NCBI GenBank assembly: GCA_902562135.1
Contig: CACESE010000009.1
Coordinates: 1-46,404, forward strand
Direction of reading: 5' to 3'
DNA: 46,404 nucleotides
Source: an uncultured SAR86 cluster bacterium
GTDB lineage: Bacteria > Pseudomonadota > Gammaproteobacteria > Magnimaribacterales > AG-339-G14
Shown: positions 24,631 to 33,057 of the stretch, in pieces
Position numbering within the stretch: position 1 is the stretch's first letter
How the letters are laid out: each line of letters opens with the position of its first letter
Program-made: the position numbers and the translations under genes
The notes under the pieces: generated by a model
Databases searched by the model: none
What the model was told of the DNA's origin: nothing
Seen by the model: the letters and a program-made list of their open reading frames with translations, nothing else

Positions 24631-25851
24631 ATGCCATTGAATGAAAAGTATGTTCTTATTCTTGGCGCAGGAAAGACAGGACTTTCATCCGCAATTTTTT
24701 TAAAAAAAAATAATTTTAAAATATTCGATACAAGGAAAATAAAGGACTTATTACCAGAGATAAAAAAAAATGATTTCATTTTAAAAAATTTAATTCTTGA
24801 AAAAGAAATAGACTTTAAACTCGTTGATTATGCAATTTGTTCTCCTGGATTTGATTTAACTCATAGTCTAGTAAAAAAGCTACTTAAGAATAAAATAACC
24901 ATTAAAAGTGACATTGAAGTTTTTATAGAAAACAATGATTCAAAGATCATTTTAGTGTCTGGGACAAATGGAAAAACTACAGTTTCCTTACTTCTAGAAA
25001 AATTTATATCCCAGAAAGGACTAACATCTAAAGCGATAGGTAACTTAGGCAATCCAGTTTTAGAATATGTTAATGAACGCAAAGATTATTTTGTAATTGA
25101 AGTATCTAGTTTCCACTTAGATATTTCAAAAAGTTTAAAATCTGAATTATCTTTGTTATTGAATATTTCTGAAGATCATCTAGACAGACATAAAACATTT
25201 GATAATTATGTAAGAATTAAAAATTCAATCTTTAAAAACTGCAAGATATCTATTGGTAATAAAGATGATCAAAACATCAAGAGAGGGCTTAGTGATTATT
25301 TTGAGTCTAATCCAGACATAGATACTCAAAATCTAAAAGCTGTGAAAAAAACCTTAGATAACTTAGGTCTTCATTATTCTTTCAAAGAACTGGAAGAGAA
25401 TAAGTTTAAGCCGATGCATAGAATGGAAGAGTTTTATAAAGATGAGTTGAATAGAATTTATTTTAATGACTCTAAGGCTACGAATTGTGGTGCAACTATA
25501 GCTGCGATTAATTCTTTAAAAGGAAAAACTAAGATTTATCTTATTTGCGGCGGGCAAGGGAAAGGAGCTGATTTTTCAGAACTGGCGGAAAAGATTAAAA
25601 AATATTGTAGTGCTGTAGTCATATTTGGTGAAGATAAAGAAAAAATAGAAAAAAAATTAGATAATTTTAATAAATACCTTGCAAATAGCTTCGAGGAGGC
25701 AATTTCAACTTGTTTAAAAATTTCTGAGCCTTGTTCATCTATTTTATTCTCTCCCGCTTGTGCTAGCTTTGATATGTTTAAAAATTTTGAAGAAAGAGGG
25801 GAAAGATTTAAAAAAATAATTATTGATGAGAGAAACTTTAACTCAATCTAA
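24631..25851 (+). CDS. murD: UDP-MurNAc-L-alanine:D-glutamate ligase MurD
   Basis: The protein (406 residues) begins with a Rossmann-like Gly-Ala-Gly-Lys-Thr-Gly, then has ATP loop Gly-Thr-Asn-Gly-Lys-Thr-Thr (111-117), Glu-Val-Ser-Ser-Phe near 157, Asp-His-Leu-Asp-Arg-His near 184 and Asn-Asp-Ser-Lys-Ala-Thr-Asn near 283. It is shorter than E. coli MurD (438). Its last codons overlap ftsW by 26-29 bases. Confidence 0.96.
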   Translation: MPLNEKYVLILGAGKTGLSSAIFLKKNNFKIFDTRKIKDLLPEIKKNDFILKNLILEKEIDFKLVDYAICSPGFDLTHSLVKKLLKNKITIKSDIEVFIENNDSKIILVSGTNGKTTVSLLLEKFISQKGLTSKAIGNLGNPVLEYVNERKDYFVIEVSSFHLDISKSLKSELSLLLNISEDHLDRHKTFDNYVRIKNSIFKNCKISIGNKDDQNIKRGLSDYFESNPDIDTQNLKAVKKTLDNLGLHYSFKELEENKFKPMHRMEEFYKDELNRIYFNDSKATNCGATIAAINSLKGKTKIYLICGGQGKGADFSELAEKIKKYCSAVVIFGEDKEKIEKKLDNFNKYLANSFEEAISTCLKISEPCSSILFSPACASFDMFKNFEERGERFKKIIIDERNFNSI

Positions 25852-27013
25852 ACTTCAAAGAATTTTTTTTGGAGAATTTTATAGAGATCTAAAATTTTCA
25901 GATTTTGATCTAGGAATCTCAATATCAGTATTCTTTTTAAGTATGTTAGGAATCATTATGGTAGCTTCTGTTACGATTCCTTTGACTGAAGGGTCTTTGT
26001 CAATGACTTTCAATCATATCTTTAAGCTAATTTTATCTTTGATAGTGGGCTTATTTGTTTTTAGGTTCTCATTAGAAATATGGAAATCTGTTGATATCGT
26101 TTTAGTATTATTTTCTTTTTTGCTATTAACATTAGTTTTTTTCCCAATAATAGGATTTGAAGCTAATGGAGCTTCAAGATGGATAAGGATTTTAGGTTTT
26201 TCTTTTCAACCATCTGAATTAATGAAATTTGCTTTGATTATTTATATTTCATCTTACTGTTTTAGAAGAATGACAGAATTTAAAGAACAATGGTTAGGGT
26301 TTTGGAAACCAGTATGCGTTGTAGTTTCTGCTATCGCTTTAGTTTTACTTGAACCAGATCTTGGCTCCTCTGCTGTAATTTTTCTAATATCTTTATCAAT
26401 AATGTTTATTGCCGGAGCGCCAGTTAAACATATGTTAATAATCTTGATTATGGGATTATCTGTCTTTGTCAGTATGATCATATTAGTACCTTGGAGAATG
26501 CAAAGAATTTTAAGCTTTGTTGATCCTTGGAGCGCATACGGTGAAGGAGGATATCAACTTTCGCAAGCTTTAATTGCCTTTAGTAGAGGAGATTTATTTG
26601 GAGTAGGTCTGGGAGAAAGTTTACAAAAATATCATTACTTACCTGATGCACAAACGGATTTTATCTTTGCAATTATTGCAGAAGAACTAGGTTTAATATT
26701 TTGTATCTTTCTAATTGGCGTTTATGGATACTTGATATTTAAGTCTTTTGCTTTGGGAAGGAATTCGAGATTAAAAGAAAATTATTTTGAATCTTTTGTT
26801 TCCTATGGCGTGGGAGTTTGTTTAGCATTTCATGTTTTTATTAATGTTGGTGTTTCAAGTGGCATGCTTCCAACAAAAGGTATCACATTGCCTTTCATCA
26901 GTTTTGGAGGTACAAATTTAATGTTAATGTTTGCTTTAGTAGCTTTACTTCTTAGAATTAATTTAGAGCTTAAAGAAAGTTCAGAAATTAATAGAAAGGT
27001 GATGAGTGGCTGA
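25826..27013 (+). CDS. ftsW: septal peptidoglycan glycosyltransferase FtsW
   Basis: A SEDS-family protein with about ten membrane helices. Conserved stretches include Asn-Gly-Ala-Ser-Arg-Trp-Ile near 114, Gln-Pro-Ser-Glu near 129, Glu-Pro-Asp-Leu-Gly near 175 and the Pro-Asp-Ala-Gln-Thr-Asp-Phe-Ile-Phe loop near 275. It polymerises lipid II at the septum with FtsI. I chose ATG at 25826 over the adjacent TTG at 25823; no ribosome-binding site is evident, so translation probably depends on coupling to murD. It overlaps murG by eight bases. Confidence 0.96.
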   Translation: MRETLTQSKLQRIFFGEFYRDLKFSDFDLGISISVFFLSMLGIIMVASVTIPLTEGSLSMTFNHIFKLILSLIVGLFVFRFSLEIWKSVDIVLVLFSFLLLTLVFFPIIGFEANGASRWIRILGFSFQPSELMKFALIIYISSYCFRRMTEFKEQWLGFWKPVCVVVSAIALVLLEPDLGSSAVIFLISLSIMFIAGAPVKHMLIILIMGLSVFVSMIILVPWRMQRILSFVDPWSAYGEGGYQLSQALIAFSRGDLFGVGLGESLQKYHYLPDAQTDFIFAIIAEELGLIFCIFLIGVYGYLIFKSFALGRNSRLKENYFESFVSYGVGVCLAFHVFINVGVSSGMLPTKGITLPFISFGGTNLMLMFALVALLLRINLELKESSEINRKVMSG

Positions 27014-28097
27014 TCTAAAAACAATTTATATTGTTGCTGGAGGCACAGGAGGGCATGTTTTTCCAGCTAAACGGGTAGCTCAAAAATACCTTAATAACGG
27101 ATTTAAAATTAATTGGATAGGTACTAGTCGAGGTCCTGAAAAAAAGATTTGCAAAGACTTAGGAATAAATTTTATACAAGTTCCGTTATATGGATTTAGA
27201 GGAAAAGGTTTTTTTACAAAATTAAAAGCCTTGATAGCTTTTATCCTAAGCGGTTTAATTTTTATTTTTTATTCAAATCCATTTAATAAACAAAATTCTC
27301 CAATGATAGTTTTTGGAGGATATGTATCTTTGATTGCTTTCTTTTATTTCAAAGGTCCAGTTTTTCTTCAAGAACAAAATACAATCCCTGGTTCAGTATC
27401 AAGGTTACTTTTATCTACCAATAAAGTATCAAAGATATTTTGTGGATTTGAAAAGACAAAAAATTTTTTTGAAAAATATGAAAAAAATTTTATAGATTTA
27501 ATAAACACCGGTAATCCAGTTGGAAAAATAAAAGAAAAAGAAAATAACTTGAACAATTCTTCTTGCTTAAAAGTATTAGTTCTTGGTGGAAGCCAGGGTT
27601 CAATGTTTCTAAATGAATTAATTCCTGAAACGTTTAAAGAATTTATAGAGAACAACTCATTAGAAGTTAAGCATCAATCTGGATACAAAAATGAGACTAA
27701 AGTAAAAGATAATTATTCTACATTCACAGAGGAAGTAACCGTTCAAGCATTTATAGAAGATATTGAAAGCGCTTATCAGTGGGCAGATATCATAATATGT
27801 CGTTCAGGAGCATTAACTGTTTCGGAAATAATTGCTTCTAGATCAGTTGGAATTTTTGTTCCTATAAAAGTTTCTATAGACGATCATCAAAAAGAAAATG
27901 CAAGTTACTTATTGTCCCTAGATGCTGCATGGCTTATAGAAGAATCAGAAAATTTCAAAAATGAATTAAGAGAGCTTTTAGTTGAAATTATAAATAATAA
28001 AAATTTGATTTATGAAAAAAGAGAAAATATAAAAAAAATAGAATTGAAAGATGCTGAATCAATAATATTTAATGAAATAAATGCTTGGTACAAATAA
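27006..28097 (+). CDS. murG: lipid II synthase MurG
   Basis: This 363-residue GT-B glycosyltransferase starts (GTG codon, AAGGTG upstream) with a Gly-Gly-Thr-Gly-Gly-His-Val-Phe-Pro-Ala loop, and has Gly-Gly-Ser-Gln-Gly-Ser near 196 and Cys-Arg-Ser-Gly-Ala-Leu-Thr-Val near 264. It adds GlcNAc to lipid I. The stretch Gln-Glu-Gln-Asn near 121 is typical. It overlaps ftsW by 8 and murC by 17 bases. Confidence 0.96.
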   Translation: MADLKTIYIVAGGTGGHVFPAKRVAQKYLNNGFKINWIGTSRGPEKKICKDLGINFIQVPLYGFRGKGFFTKLKALIAFILSGLIFIFYSNPFNKQNSPMIVFGGYVSLIAFFYFKGPVFLQEQNTIPGSVSRLLLSTNKVSKIFCGFEKTKNFFEKYEKNFIDLINTGNPVGKIKEKENNLNNSSCLKVLVLGGSQGSMFLNELIPETFKEFIENNSLEVKHQSGYKNETKVKDNYSTFTEEVTVQAFIEDIESAYQWADIIICRSGALTVSEIIASRSVGIFVPIKVSIDDHQKENASYLLSLDAAWLIEESENFKNELRELLVEIINNKNLIYEKRENIKKIELKDAESIIFNEINAWYK

Positions 28098-29448
28098 TTT
28101 AAAAAAAATTCATTTCATAGGAGTTGGAGGGGCTGGAATGAGTGGTATTGCTGAGATATTGCTCAATATGAATTACAAAATATCTGGATCTGATAATACT
28201 CCATCAACTATAACCAAAAGACTTGAAAAAATAGGATTAGATTTTTATGATTTCCATAGCGCAGAAAATCTAAATGATGTCGATTTGGTTGTCTTTTCTT
28301 CGGCAATTAAAATCAATAATCCTGAGCTTGTAGAGGCTGAAAAAAAAGGTATTAAGATAATTCAAAGAGCAGAAATGTTAGCTTTTTTATCTGAGCTCAG
28401 AGAAAGCATAATTTTTGCTGGAAGCCATGGTAAAACTACAACAACTTGTATTACCGCTCATATTTTTAAAGAAAATAAACTAGACCCCACTTATATAATT
28501 GGTGGGAAGGTTAGCTCATTCGAGTCGAATGCGAAATTAGGAAATGGCAAACATATTCTTGCTGAGGCAGATGAGAGCGATGGAAGTTTTTTATTATTTA
28601 GCCCAGATAAAGCAGTGGTAACCAGCATAGATAATGATCATTTAGCATCCTATAAAAACTCTTTCGAAAATTTAGTGTCTGCTTTCGAAGACTTTTTAAA
28701 AAAAGTTAAATATAAGACTCTTGTCCATGATGAAGTAATTTCTTTATTCTCTAATATTGAAACTGAGAATAATATCTTTACATATGGTTTCAATGAGGAA
28801 TCTGATTATCAGATTACAAATTATTCACAAAATGATGAAGGTTCATTCTTTCATTTAAAAGATAAAATCAAAAATTTGACATTTCAATTCAAAATAAAAA
28901 TTTTTGGGGAACATAACGTTCTTAACGCTGTAGCTGCAATTATTTTATCTTTTGACGAAGGGATAGATTATAAAAATATTCAAAAATCTTTGATTAGTTT
29001 TCCTCAAGTTGAAAGAAGGTTTGAAATAATCAACAAAAACGTTTTTCTAAAAAAAATAATTCTTATAGACGATTACGGGCATCATCCAACTGAGTTAATC
29101 AATACAATAAAAACAATAAAAAGAATTTGGCCTGAAAAAGAAATGGTTATGGCTTTCCAACCTCATAGATACACAAGAACTAAAGCGCTTTTTCAAGAAT
29201 TTATCGAAGTATTATCCAAAGTAGATAATTTAATTCTTCTTGAGATTTATTCAGCAAGCGAAGCACCTATTAAAAATTATTCTTCAGAAGATTTATTTAG
29301 AGAGATAAAGAAATTGAATAAGAATTCAACTTTAGTCAATGGAATTGATGAAGCCTTTCAAGAATTTAATAAATTCAAAGATGAAAAATATATTTTTCTC
29401 ACCCAAGGAGCGGGGAATACTTCACTTTTAGCTTCAAGATTTAAATAA
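28081..29448 (+). CDS. murC: UDP-N-acetylmuramate:L-alanine ligase MurC
   Basis: The 455-residue Mur ligase has Gly-Val-Gly-Gly-Ala-Gly-Met-Ser-Gly near 14, ATP loop Gly-Ser-His-Gly-Lys-Thr (114-119), Glu-Ala-Asp-Glu-Ser-Asp near 161, Asp-Asp-Tyr-Gly-His-His-Pro near 330 and Phe-Gln-Pro-His-Arg-Tyr-Thr-Arg near 350. It adds the first L-Ala to UDP-MurNAc. The murG overlap and the four-base gap to ddl follow the classic murG-murC-ddl order. Confidence 0.97.
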   Translation: MLGTNNLKKIHFIGVGGAGMSGIAEILLNMNYKISGSDNTPSTITKRLEKIGLDFYDFHSAENLNDVDLVVFSSAIKINNPELVEAEKKGIKIIQRAEMLAFLSELRESIIFAGSHGKTTTTCITAHIFKENKLDPTYIIGGKVSSFESNAKLGNGKHILAEADESDGSFLLFSPDKAVVTSIDNDHLASYKNSFENLVSAFEDFLKKVKYKTLVHDEVISLFSNIETENNIFTYGFNEESDYQITNYSQNDEGSFFHLKDKIKNLTFQFKIKIFGEHNVLNAVAAIILSFDEGIDYKNIQKSLISFPQVERRFEIINKNVFLKKIILIDDYGHHPTELINTIKTIKRIWPEKEMVMAFQPHRYTRTKALFQEFIEVLSKVDNLILLEIYSASEAPIKNYSSEDLFREIKKLNKNSTLVNGIDEAFQEFNKFKDEKYIFLTQGAGNTSLLASRFK

Positions 29449-29452
29449 AAAA

Positions 29453-30364
29453 ATGGAAATTTCGCAGAAAATAAAATTTGGTATTTTGGGAGGGGGGTAT
29501 TCTAATGAAAGAGATATTTCTTTGAAAAGTGCAAAGGCTGTAAACAATGCACTTATTAAGAAGGGGTATAAGTCTTCTATTCTTAATATAGAAAATAAGC
29601 AAAAACTTTTATCAAAAGACACTTACAAAAATTTTGATTTTATTTTTATCTTAATCCATGGGTTAGGGGGCGAAGATGGAGAGTTACAGAATTTTTTGGA
29701 TGAATCAAATATAAATTTCTCTGGAAGTGGTGCTGAAGCTTGTAAAAAAACTTTCAATAAAACTCTGGCAAAATCTTACCTACCTAAAAGTATAATTACT
29801 CCTAAACAATTTACTTGGGATTTCGATCAAAAAACAATTAATAAAAATGATAAGACAGTCAAAAAAATTGTTGTAAAACCTGTTAATGAGGGATCAAGCA
29901 TTGGAGTCTCAATAGTTGAAAATAAACAGGAATACGTTAAGGCTGCAGTCGAAAAAACTCTAAAATATGGTGAATTTATGTTGGAAGAATACATTTCAGG
30001 AAAAGAAATTACAGTCGCTCAAGTTGGTAAAGAGATTTTCCCCGCTATTGAAATAATTCCAGACGACAATTTCTATGATTTTAAAGCCAAATATAATTCA
30101 AATGATACGAAGTACATAGAAGCTACTTATTCTTCATCGAGACAAAAAAAATTAAATGAATATATTTTTTCAATTAATAAAGAATTTGGATGTAAAGGTT
30201 GGTCAAGAACCGACCTTATTGATGATGGAGAAAATTTTTATTTTCTCGAGCTTAACACCGTGCCTGGAATGACTAGTACTAGCTTAGTACCCAAAGCTGC
30301 TAAATATGCAGGCTACGAATTTGATCAATTAGTGCTAAAAATTATTACTCACTCTCTTGATTAG
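29453..30364 (+). CDS. ddl: D-alanine:D-alanine ligase
   Basis: The 303-residue ATP-grasp enzyme begins with Gly-Ile-Leu-Gly-Gly-Gly-Tyr-Ser-Asn-Glu-Arg-Asp, has His-Gly-Leu-Gly-Gly-Glu-Asp-Gly near 70, Lys-Pro-Val-Asn-Glu-Gly-Ser-Ser near 142 and Glu-Leu-Asn-Thr-Val-Pro-Gly-Met-Thr near 266. It makes the D-Ala-D-Ala dipeptide used by MurF. It is the last gene of the dcw cluster here: ftsQ, ftsA and ftsZ, which usually follow, are not downstream; rpsF follows after 77 bases. Confidence 0.97.
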   Translation: MEISQKIKFGILGGGYSNERDISLKSAKAVNNALIKKGYKSSILNIENKQKLLSKDTYKNFDFIFILIHGLGGEDGELQNFLDESNINFSGSGAEACKKTFNKTLAKSYLPKSIITPKQFTWDFDQKTINKNDKTVKKIVVKPVNEGSSIGVSIVENKQEYVKAAVEKTLKYGEFMLEEYISGKEITVAQVGKEIFPAIEIIPDDNFYDFKAKYNSNDTKYIEATYSSSRQKKLNEYIFSINKEFGCKGWSRTDLIDDGENFYFLELNTVPGMTSTSLVPKAAKYAGYEFDQLVLKIITHSLD

Positions 30365-30384
30365 ATTGTTAGCAGTATGTACAC

Positions 30385-30413
30385 TTGCGCTGTTTTCTTG
30401 AGTCTTCTATAAG
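30385..30413 (+). promoter_or_regulatory. candidate rpsF-rpsR-rplI promoter
   Basis: TTGCGC (30385-30390) and TATAAG (30408-30413) are 17 bases apart, giving a start about 22 bases before rpsF. The AAGGAG at 30426-30431 is the ribosome-binding site. The resulting leader is too short for the structured S6:S18 binding motif known upstream of rpsF in many bacteria. Confidence 0.55.
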
Positions 30414-30441
30414 ATTTAAACCCATAAGGAGACAATAAAAA

Positions 30442-30891
30442 ATGAATCATTACGAAATAGTATTTGTGGTTGATCCACAATTAGATAAAGAAGCCAAGTT
30501 ATTTAATAAATGCTTGAATACTGTTACGTCGATAAAAGGAATCACTCATAGGTCAGAAGACATTGGAATTAGAAAGCTTGCATATCCAATCAACGATAAA
30601 AATTCAGGGCATTATTTCCTTTTAAATATCGAATGCAATTCAGAAAGTTTAAAAGATATTGAATCGCTATTTAAATTCGAAGAATCTATTATGAGATCTT
30701 CTATTGTAAAAAAGAAAAGAGCTGAAACTGAACCTTCGTCTTTGTTTACCCAAACTCAAAATGTACAAAAATCTAGTGAAATGATAGATCAAACAGCGGA
30801 AGTTAAAAAAACTAATGAATCAAAAAATAATTCGAAAGAAGAAACTAACGCCTCCTCGGAATTAGAATCATCAGAATCTGATAAGGAGTAA
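30442..30891 (+). CDS. rpsF: 30S ribosomal protein S6
   Basis: Residues 1-97 form the S6 fold, starting His-Tyr-Glu-Ile-Val-Phe-Val-Val-Asp-Pro and containing Gly-Ile-Arg-Lys-Leu-Ala-Tyr-Pro-Ile. The remaining 50 or so residues are a low-complexity Ser/Glu/Asn/Lys tail; E. coli S6 also has a polyglutamate-modified tail but a shorter one. It binds S18 in the platform of the small subunit. priB, often next in gammaproteobacteria, is absent. Confidence 0.95.
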   Translation: MNHYEIVFVVDPQLDKEAKLFNKCLNTVTSIKGITHRSEDIGIRKLAYPINDKNSGHYFLLNIECNSESLKDIESLFKFEESIMRSSIVKKKRAETEPSSLFTQTQNVQKSSEMIDQTAEVKKTNESKNNSKEETNASSELESSESDKE

Positions 30892-30905
30892 ATTAAAAAA
30901 ATGTC

Positions 30906-31172
30906 ATGAGAAAAAAAACTGAAAAAAGAGGGTCTCAAAACCAAGAAACTTTGATCAAATCAAAAAGAACTTGTCAGTTTACAGCTGCTAACGTAGAGGA
31001 AATAGACTATAAAGATGTTGAGCTTTTATCAAAATTTATTAACGAAATGGGAAAAATTACTCCTGCAAGAATGACTGGAACCACTGCAAAATATCAAAGG
31101 CAATTAACCAAAGCTATAAAAAGAGCTAGACAATTAGCGCTTTTGCCCTATACGGATAGCCACAGAATTTAG
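30906..31172 (+). CDS. rpsR: 30S ribosomal protein S18
   Basis: The 88-residue basic protein contains Ile-Asp-Tyr-Lys-Asp-Val-Glu-Leu-Leu, Phe-Ile-Asn-Glu-Met-Gly-Lys-Ile and the C-terminal [11 protein letters not shown] signature. The N-terminal 12 or so residues are a Lys/Arg-rich extension. S18 pairs with S6, encoded just upstream. Confidence 0.96.
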   Translation: MRKKTEKRGSQNQETLIKSKRTCQFTAANVEEIDYKDVELLSKFINEMGKITPARMTGTTAKYQRQLTKAIKRARQLALLPYTDSHRI

Positions 31173-31176
31173 AAAA

Positions 31177-31626
31177 ATGAAAGTTATTTTAAAAGAAACC
31201 ATTACAGGACTTGGTGCGCCTGGCGACCTTGTTAGCGTCAAAGCTGGATATGGGAGAAACTTTCTTATGCCATCTGGTAAAGCCATTCCAGCAACTGAAG
31301 AAAATCTAAAAGTATATGAAGCTGAAAAAGCACAGATTGCTGAGATAGAAAATAAAAAAATAGCTGAAGCAAAAGATCTCGATAATAAGTTATCTGGATT
31401 TACCTTGGAAATTCAAGTCGCAGTTACTGAAGAAGAGGTAATGTATGGATCAATTGGGACCAAAGAGATATCAGAGTCTTTAATCGAAAATGGTTTTGAA
31501 ATAGATAGACAAGCTATAAGACTTCCAGAAGGAGTTTTAAAAGATCTCGGAAATTTTGAATTGGATATAGAGCTCCACCCCGAGGTAATTTCTAAGATAA
31601 ACATTCTTTTAAAACCTGAAAAATAA
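31177..31626 (+). CDS. rplI: 50S ribosomal protein L9
   Basis: The 149-residue length matches L9. The N-terminal domain reads Gly-Ala-Pro-Gly-Asp-Leu-Val-Ser-Val-Lys-Ala-Gly-Tyr-Gly-Arg-Asn, followed by a long Glu/Lys/Ala helix (about 40-75) and a C-terminal rRNA-binding domain. L9 restrains frameshifting by bracing neighbouring ribosomes. It completes rpsF-rpsR-rplI and precedes dnaB. Confidence 0.97.
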   Translation: MKVILKETITGLGAPGDLVSVKAGYGRNFLMPSGKAIPATEENLKVYEAEKAQIAEIENKKIAEAKDLDNKLSGFTLEIQVAVTEEEVMYGSIGTKEISESLIENGFEIDRQAIRLPEGVLKDLGNFELDIELHPEVISKINILLKPEK

Positions 31627-31646
31627 AATACAAATTTGTCTAAAAC

Positions 31647-31672
31647 GGTTTGAAATGGGAGAATATCAAACC
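31647..31672 (+). promoter_or_regulatory. hairpin in the dnaB leader
   Basis: GGTTTGA (31647-31653) pairs with TCAAACC (31666-31672). The 12-base loop contains GGGAG, the only ribosome-binding-like sequence before the dnaB ATG at 31678. It could present or mask the ribosome site; there is no T-run, so it is not an intrinsic terminator. Confidence 0.35.
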
Positions 31673-31677
31673 TGTTC

Positions 31678-33057
31678 ATGAGAAAAGAATTTGACCAACC
31701 ATCCGCTTTAGAAGCTGAAAAAGCAGTACTGGGGGGTTTGTTATTAAAACCTGACTTATGGGATACTGTATCTGTTACAGTCGATGAAAAAGATTTTATC
31801 CTTTTGGAACACCAACTTATTTATCGAGCAATCAGACGCTTAAGAGATCATGGAAGTGAAATTGATACTGTCACTTTAATTGAATCTTTGACGAGTGATC
31901 CAGACATCTCCTCTTTATCAAATTTTAATCAGAATGAATATATTCGACAATTAGCTAAAGATACTCCGGGTACAGCGAATTTCGACAACTATACAGATAT
32001 AGTTAAACAGACATCAAATCTCAGGAAACTTATTTCCACAGCTTCAGATATTTCAAATATTGCTAAGGACTCAGATACTTTTGAAATAGAAGATACTTTT
32101 AGTCAAGCTGAAAATAAATTAATAAATTTAAGAGACTCTATAGATAGAAAAAAAGGTCCTACTCTAGCTAAGGATTTAATTAAACCTGTTTATGATAATA
32201 TCGAAGAAAATATAAATTCTAAAACTCCTTTAATAGGGCATTCAACAGGATTTAGAGATTTAGATAAACTTACTCTGGGGTTACAAAATGGTGATCTGAT
32301 ATTAGTTGCTGGAAGGCCAAGTATGGGAAAGACTGCTTTTGGATTAAGCATCGCTGCAAGTCTTATCGAAAATAACATTCCTGCAGTTTTTTATAGTTTG
32401 GAAATGTCTTCTAGGTCTGTCATGTATAGGCTTATTTCAATTTTATCCAAAGTTGAGTTGAAGAAAATTTTTCAGGCAAAAGAACTGACTGATTCTGATT
32501 TTGAAAAAATTGGGAAAGCTGTTGAGCTTTTAGAAAAAAGTAATTTTTTTATTGACGATACATCTGCACTAAGTCCCTCTGAAATTCTTTCTCGATCAAG
32601 AAAATTAAAAAGAGAATTTCCAGAATTAGGATTGGTTGTTTTAGATTATTTACAATTAATGAGAGCAGATAATTCTAATCCGAGTAGGGTAAACGAAATG
32701 AGTGAAATTTCGAGAGCAACTAAGGCATTGGCTAAAGAGCTAGACGTTCCAGTCATTGCATTGTCTCAATTAAATAGAGCTTCGGAGACCAGAACTAATA
32801 AAGAACCAATAATGGCAGATTTAAGAGATTCAGGAGCTTTGGAACAAGATGCAGACTTAGTAATTTTCCCTTTTAGACCAGAATTCCACGAGCCTACACC
32901 TGAAAACAAGGGTATTGCTAAAGTTATTGTCGCAAAACACAGGAATGGAGAAACAGGTAATATTTTGCTTCATTGGGCTGCAAGATATACCTCTTTCGAA
33001 GATCTTGCATTAAATGATCCAGCCTACGATAATTTTTCATCTAATAATCAAAATTGA
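31678..33057 (+). CDS. dnaB: replicative DNA helicase DnaB
   Basis: The 459-residue protein has an N-terminal helical domain starting Ser-Ala-Leu-Glu-Ala-Glu-Lys-Ala-Val-Leu-Gly-Gly, a linker helix, and a RecA-like motor with Walker A Gly-Arg-Pro-Ser-Met-Gly-Lys-Thr (212-219), Walker B with Leu-Val-Val-Leu-Asp-Tyr-Leu-Gln and Ala-Leu-Ser-Gln-Leu-Asn-Arg. It unwinds DNA at the fork. The TTGA overlap with alr keeps the common dnaB-alr pairing. No intein or insertion is present. Confidence 0.97.
   Translation: MRKEFDQPSALEAEKAVLGGLLLKPDLWDTVSVTVDEKDFILLEHQLIYRAIRRLRDHGSEIDTVTLIESLTSDPDISSLSNFNQNEYIRQLAKDTPGTANFDNYTDIVKQTSNLRKLISTASDISNIAKDSDTFEIEDTFSQAENKLINLRDSIDRKKGPTLAKDLIKPVYDNIEENINSKTPLIGHSTGFRDLDKLTLGLQNGDLILVAGRPSMGKTAFGLSIAASLIENNIPAVFYSLEMSSRSVMYRLISILSKVELKKIFQAKELTDSDFEKIGKAVELLEKSNFFIDDTSALSPSEILSRSRKLKREFPELGLVVLDYLQLMRADNSNPSRVNEMSEISRATKALAKELDVPVIALSQLNRASETRTNKEPIMADLRDSGALEQDADLVIFPFRPEFHEPTPENKGIAKVIVAKHRNGETGNILLHWAARYTSFEDLALNDPAYDNFSSNNQN

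Noticed and set aside
30365-30441. Structured S6:S18-binding leader upstream of rpsF
   Set aside because: The predicted transcript leader is only about 22 bases and shows no stem with the expected CCG bulge.
31647-31672. Intrinsic terminator between rplI and dnaB
   Set aside because: The stem has no following T-run and sits next to the dnaB start codon.
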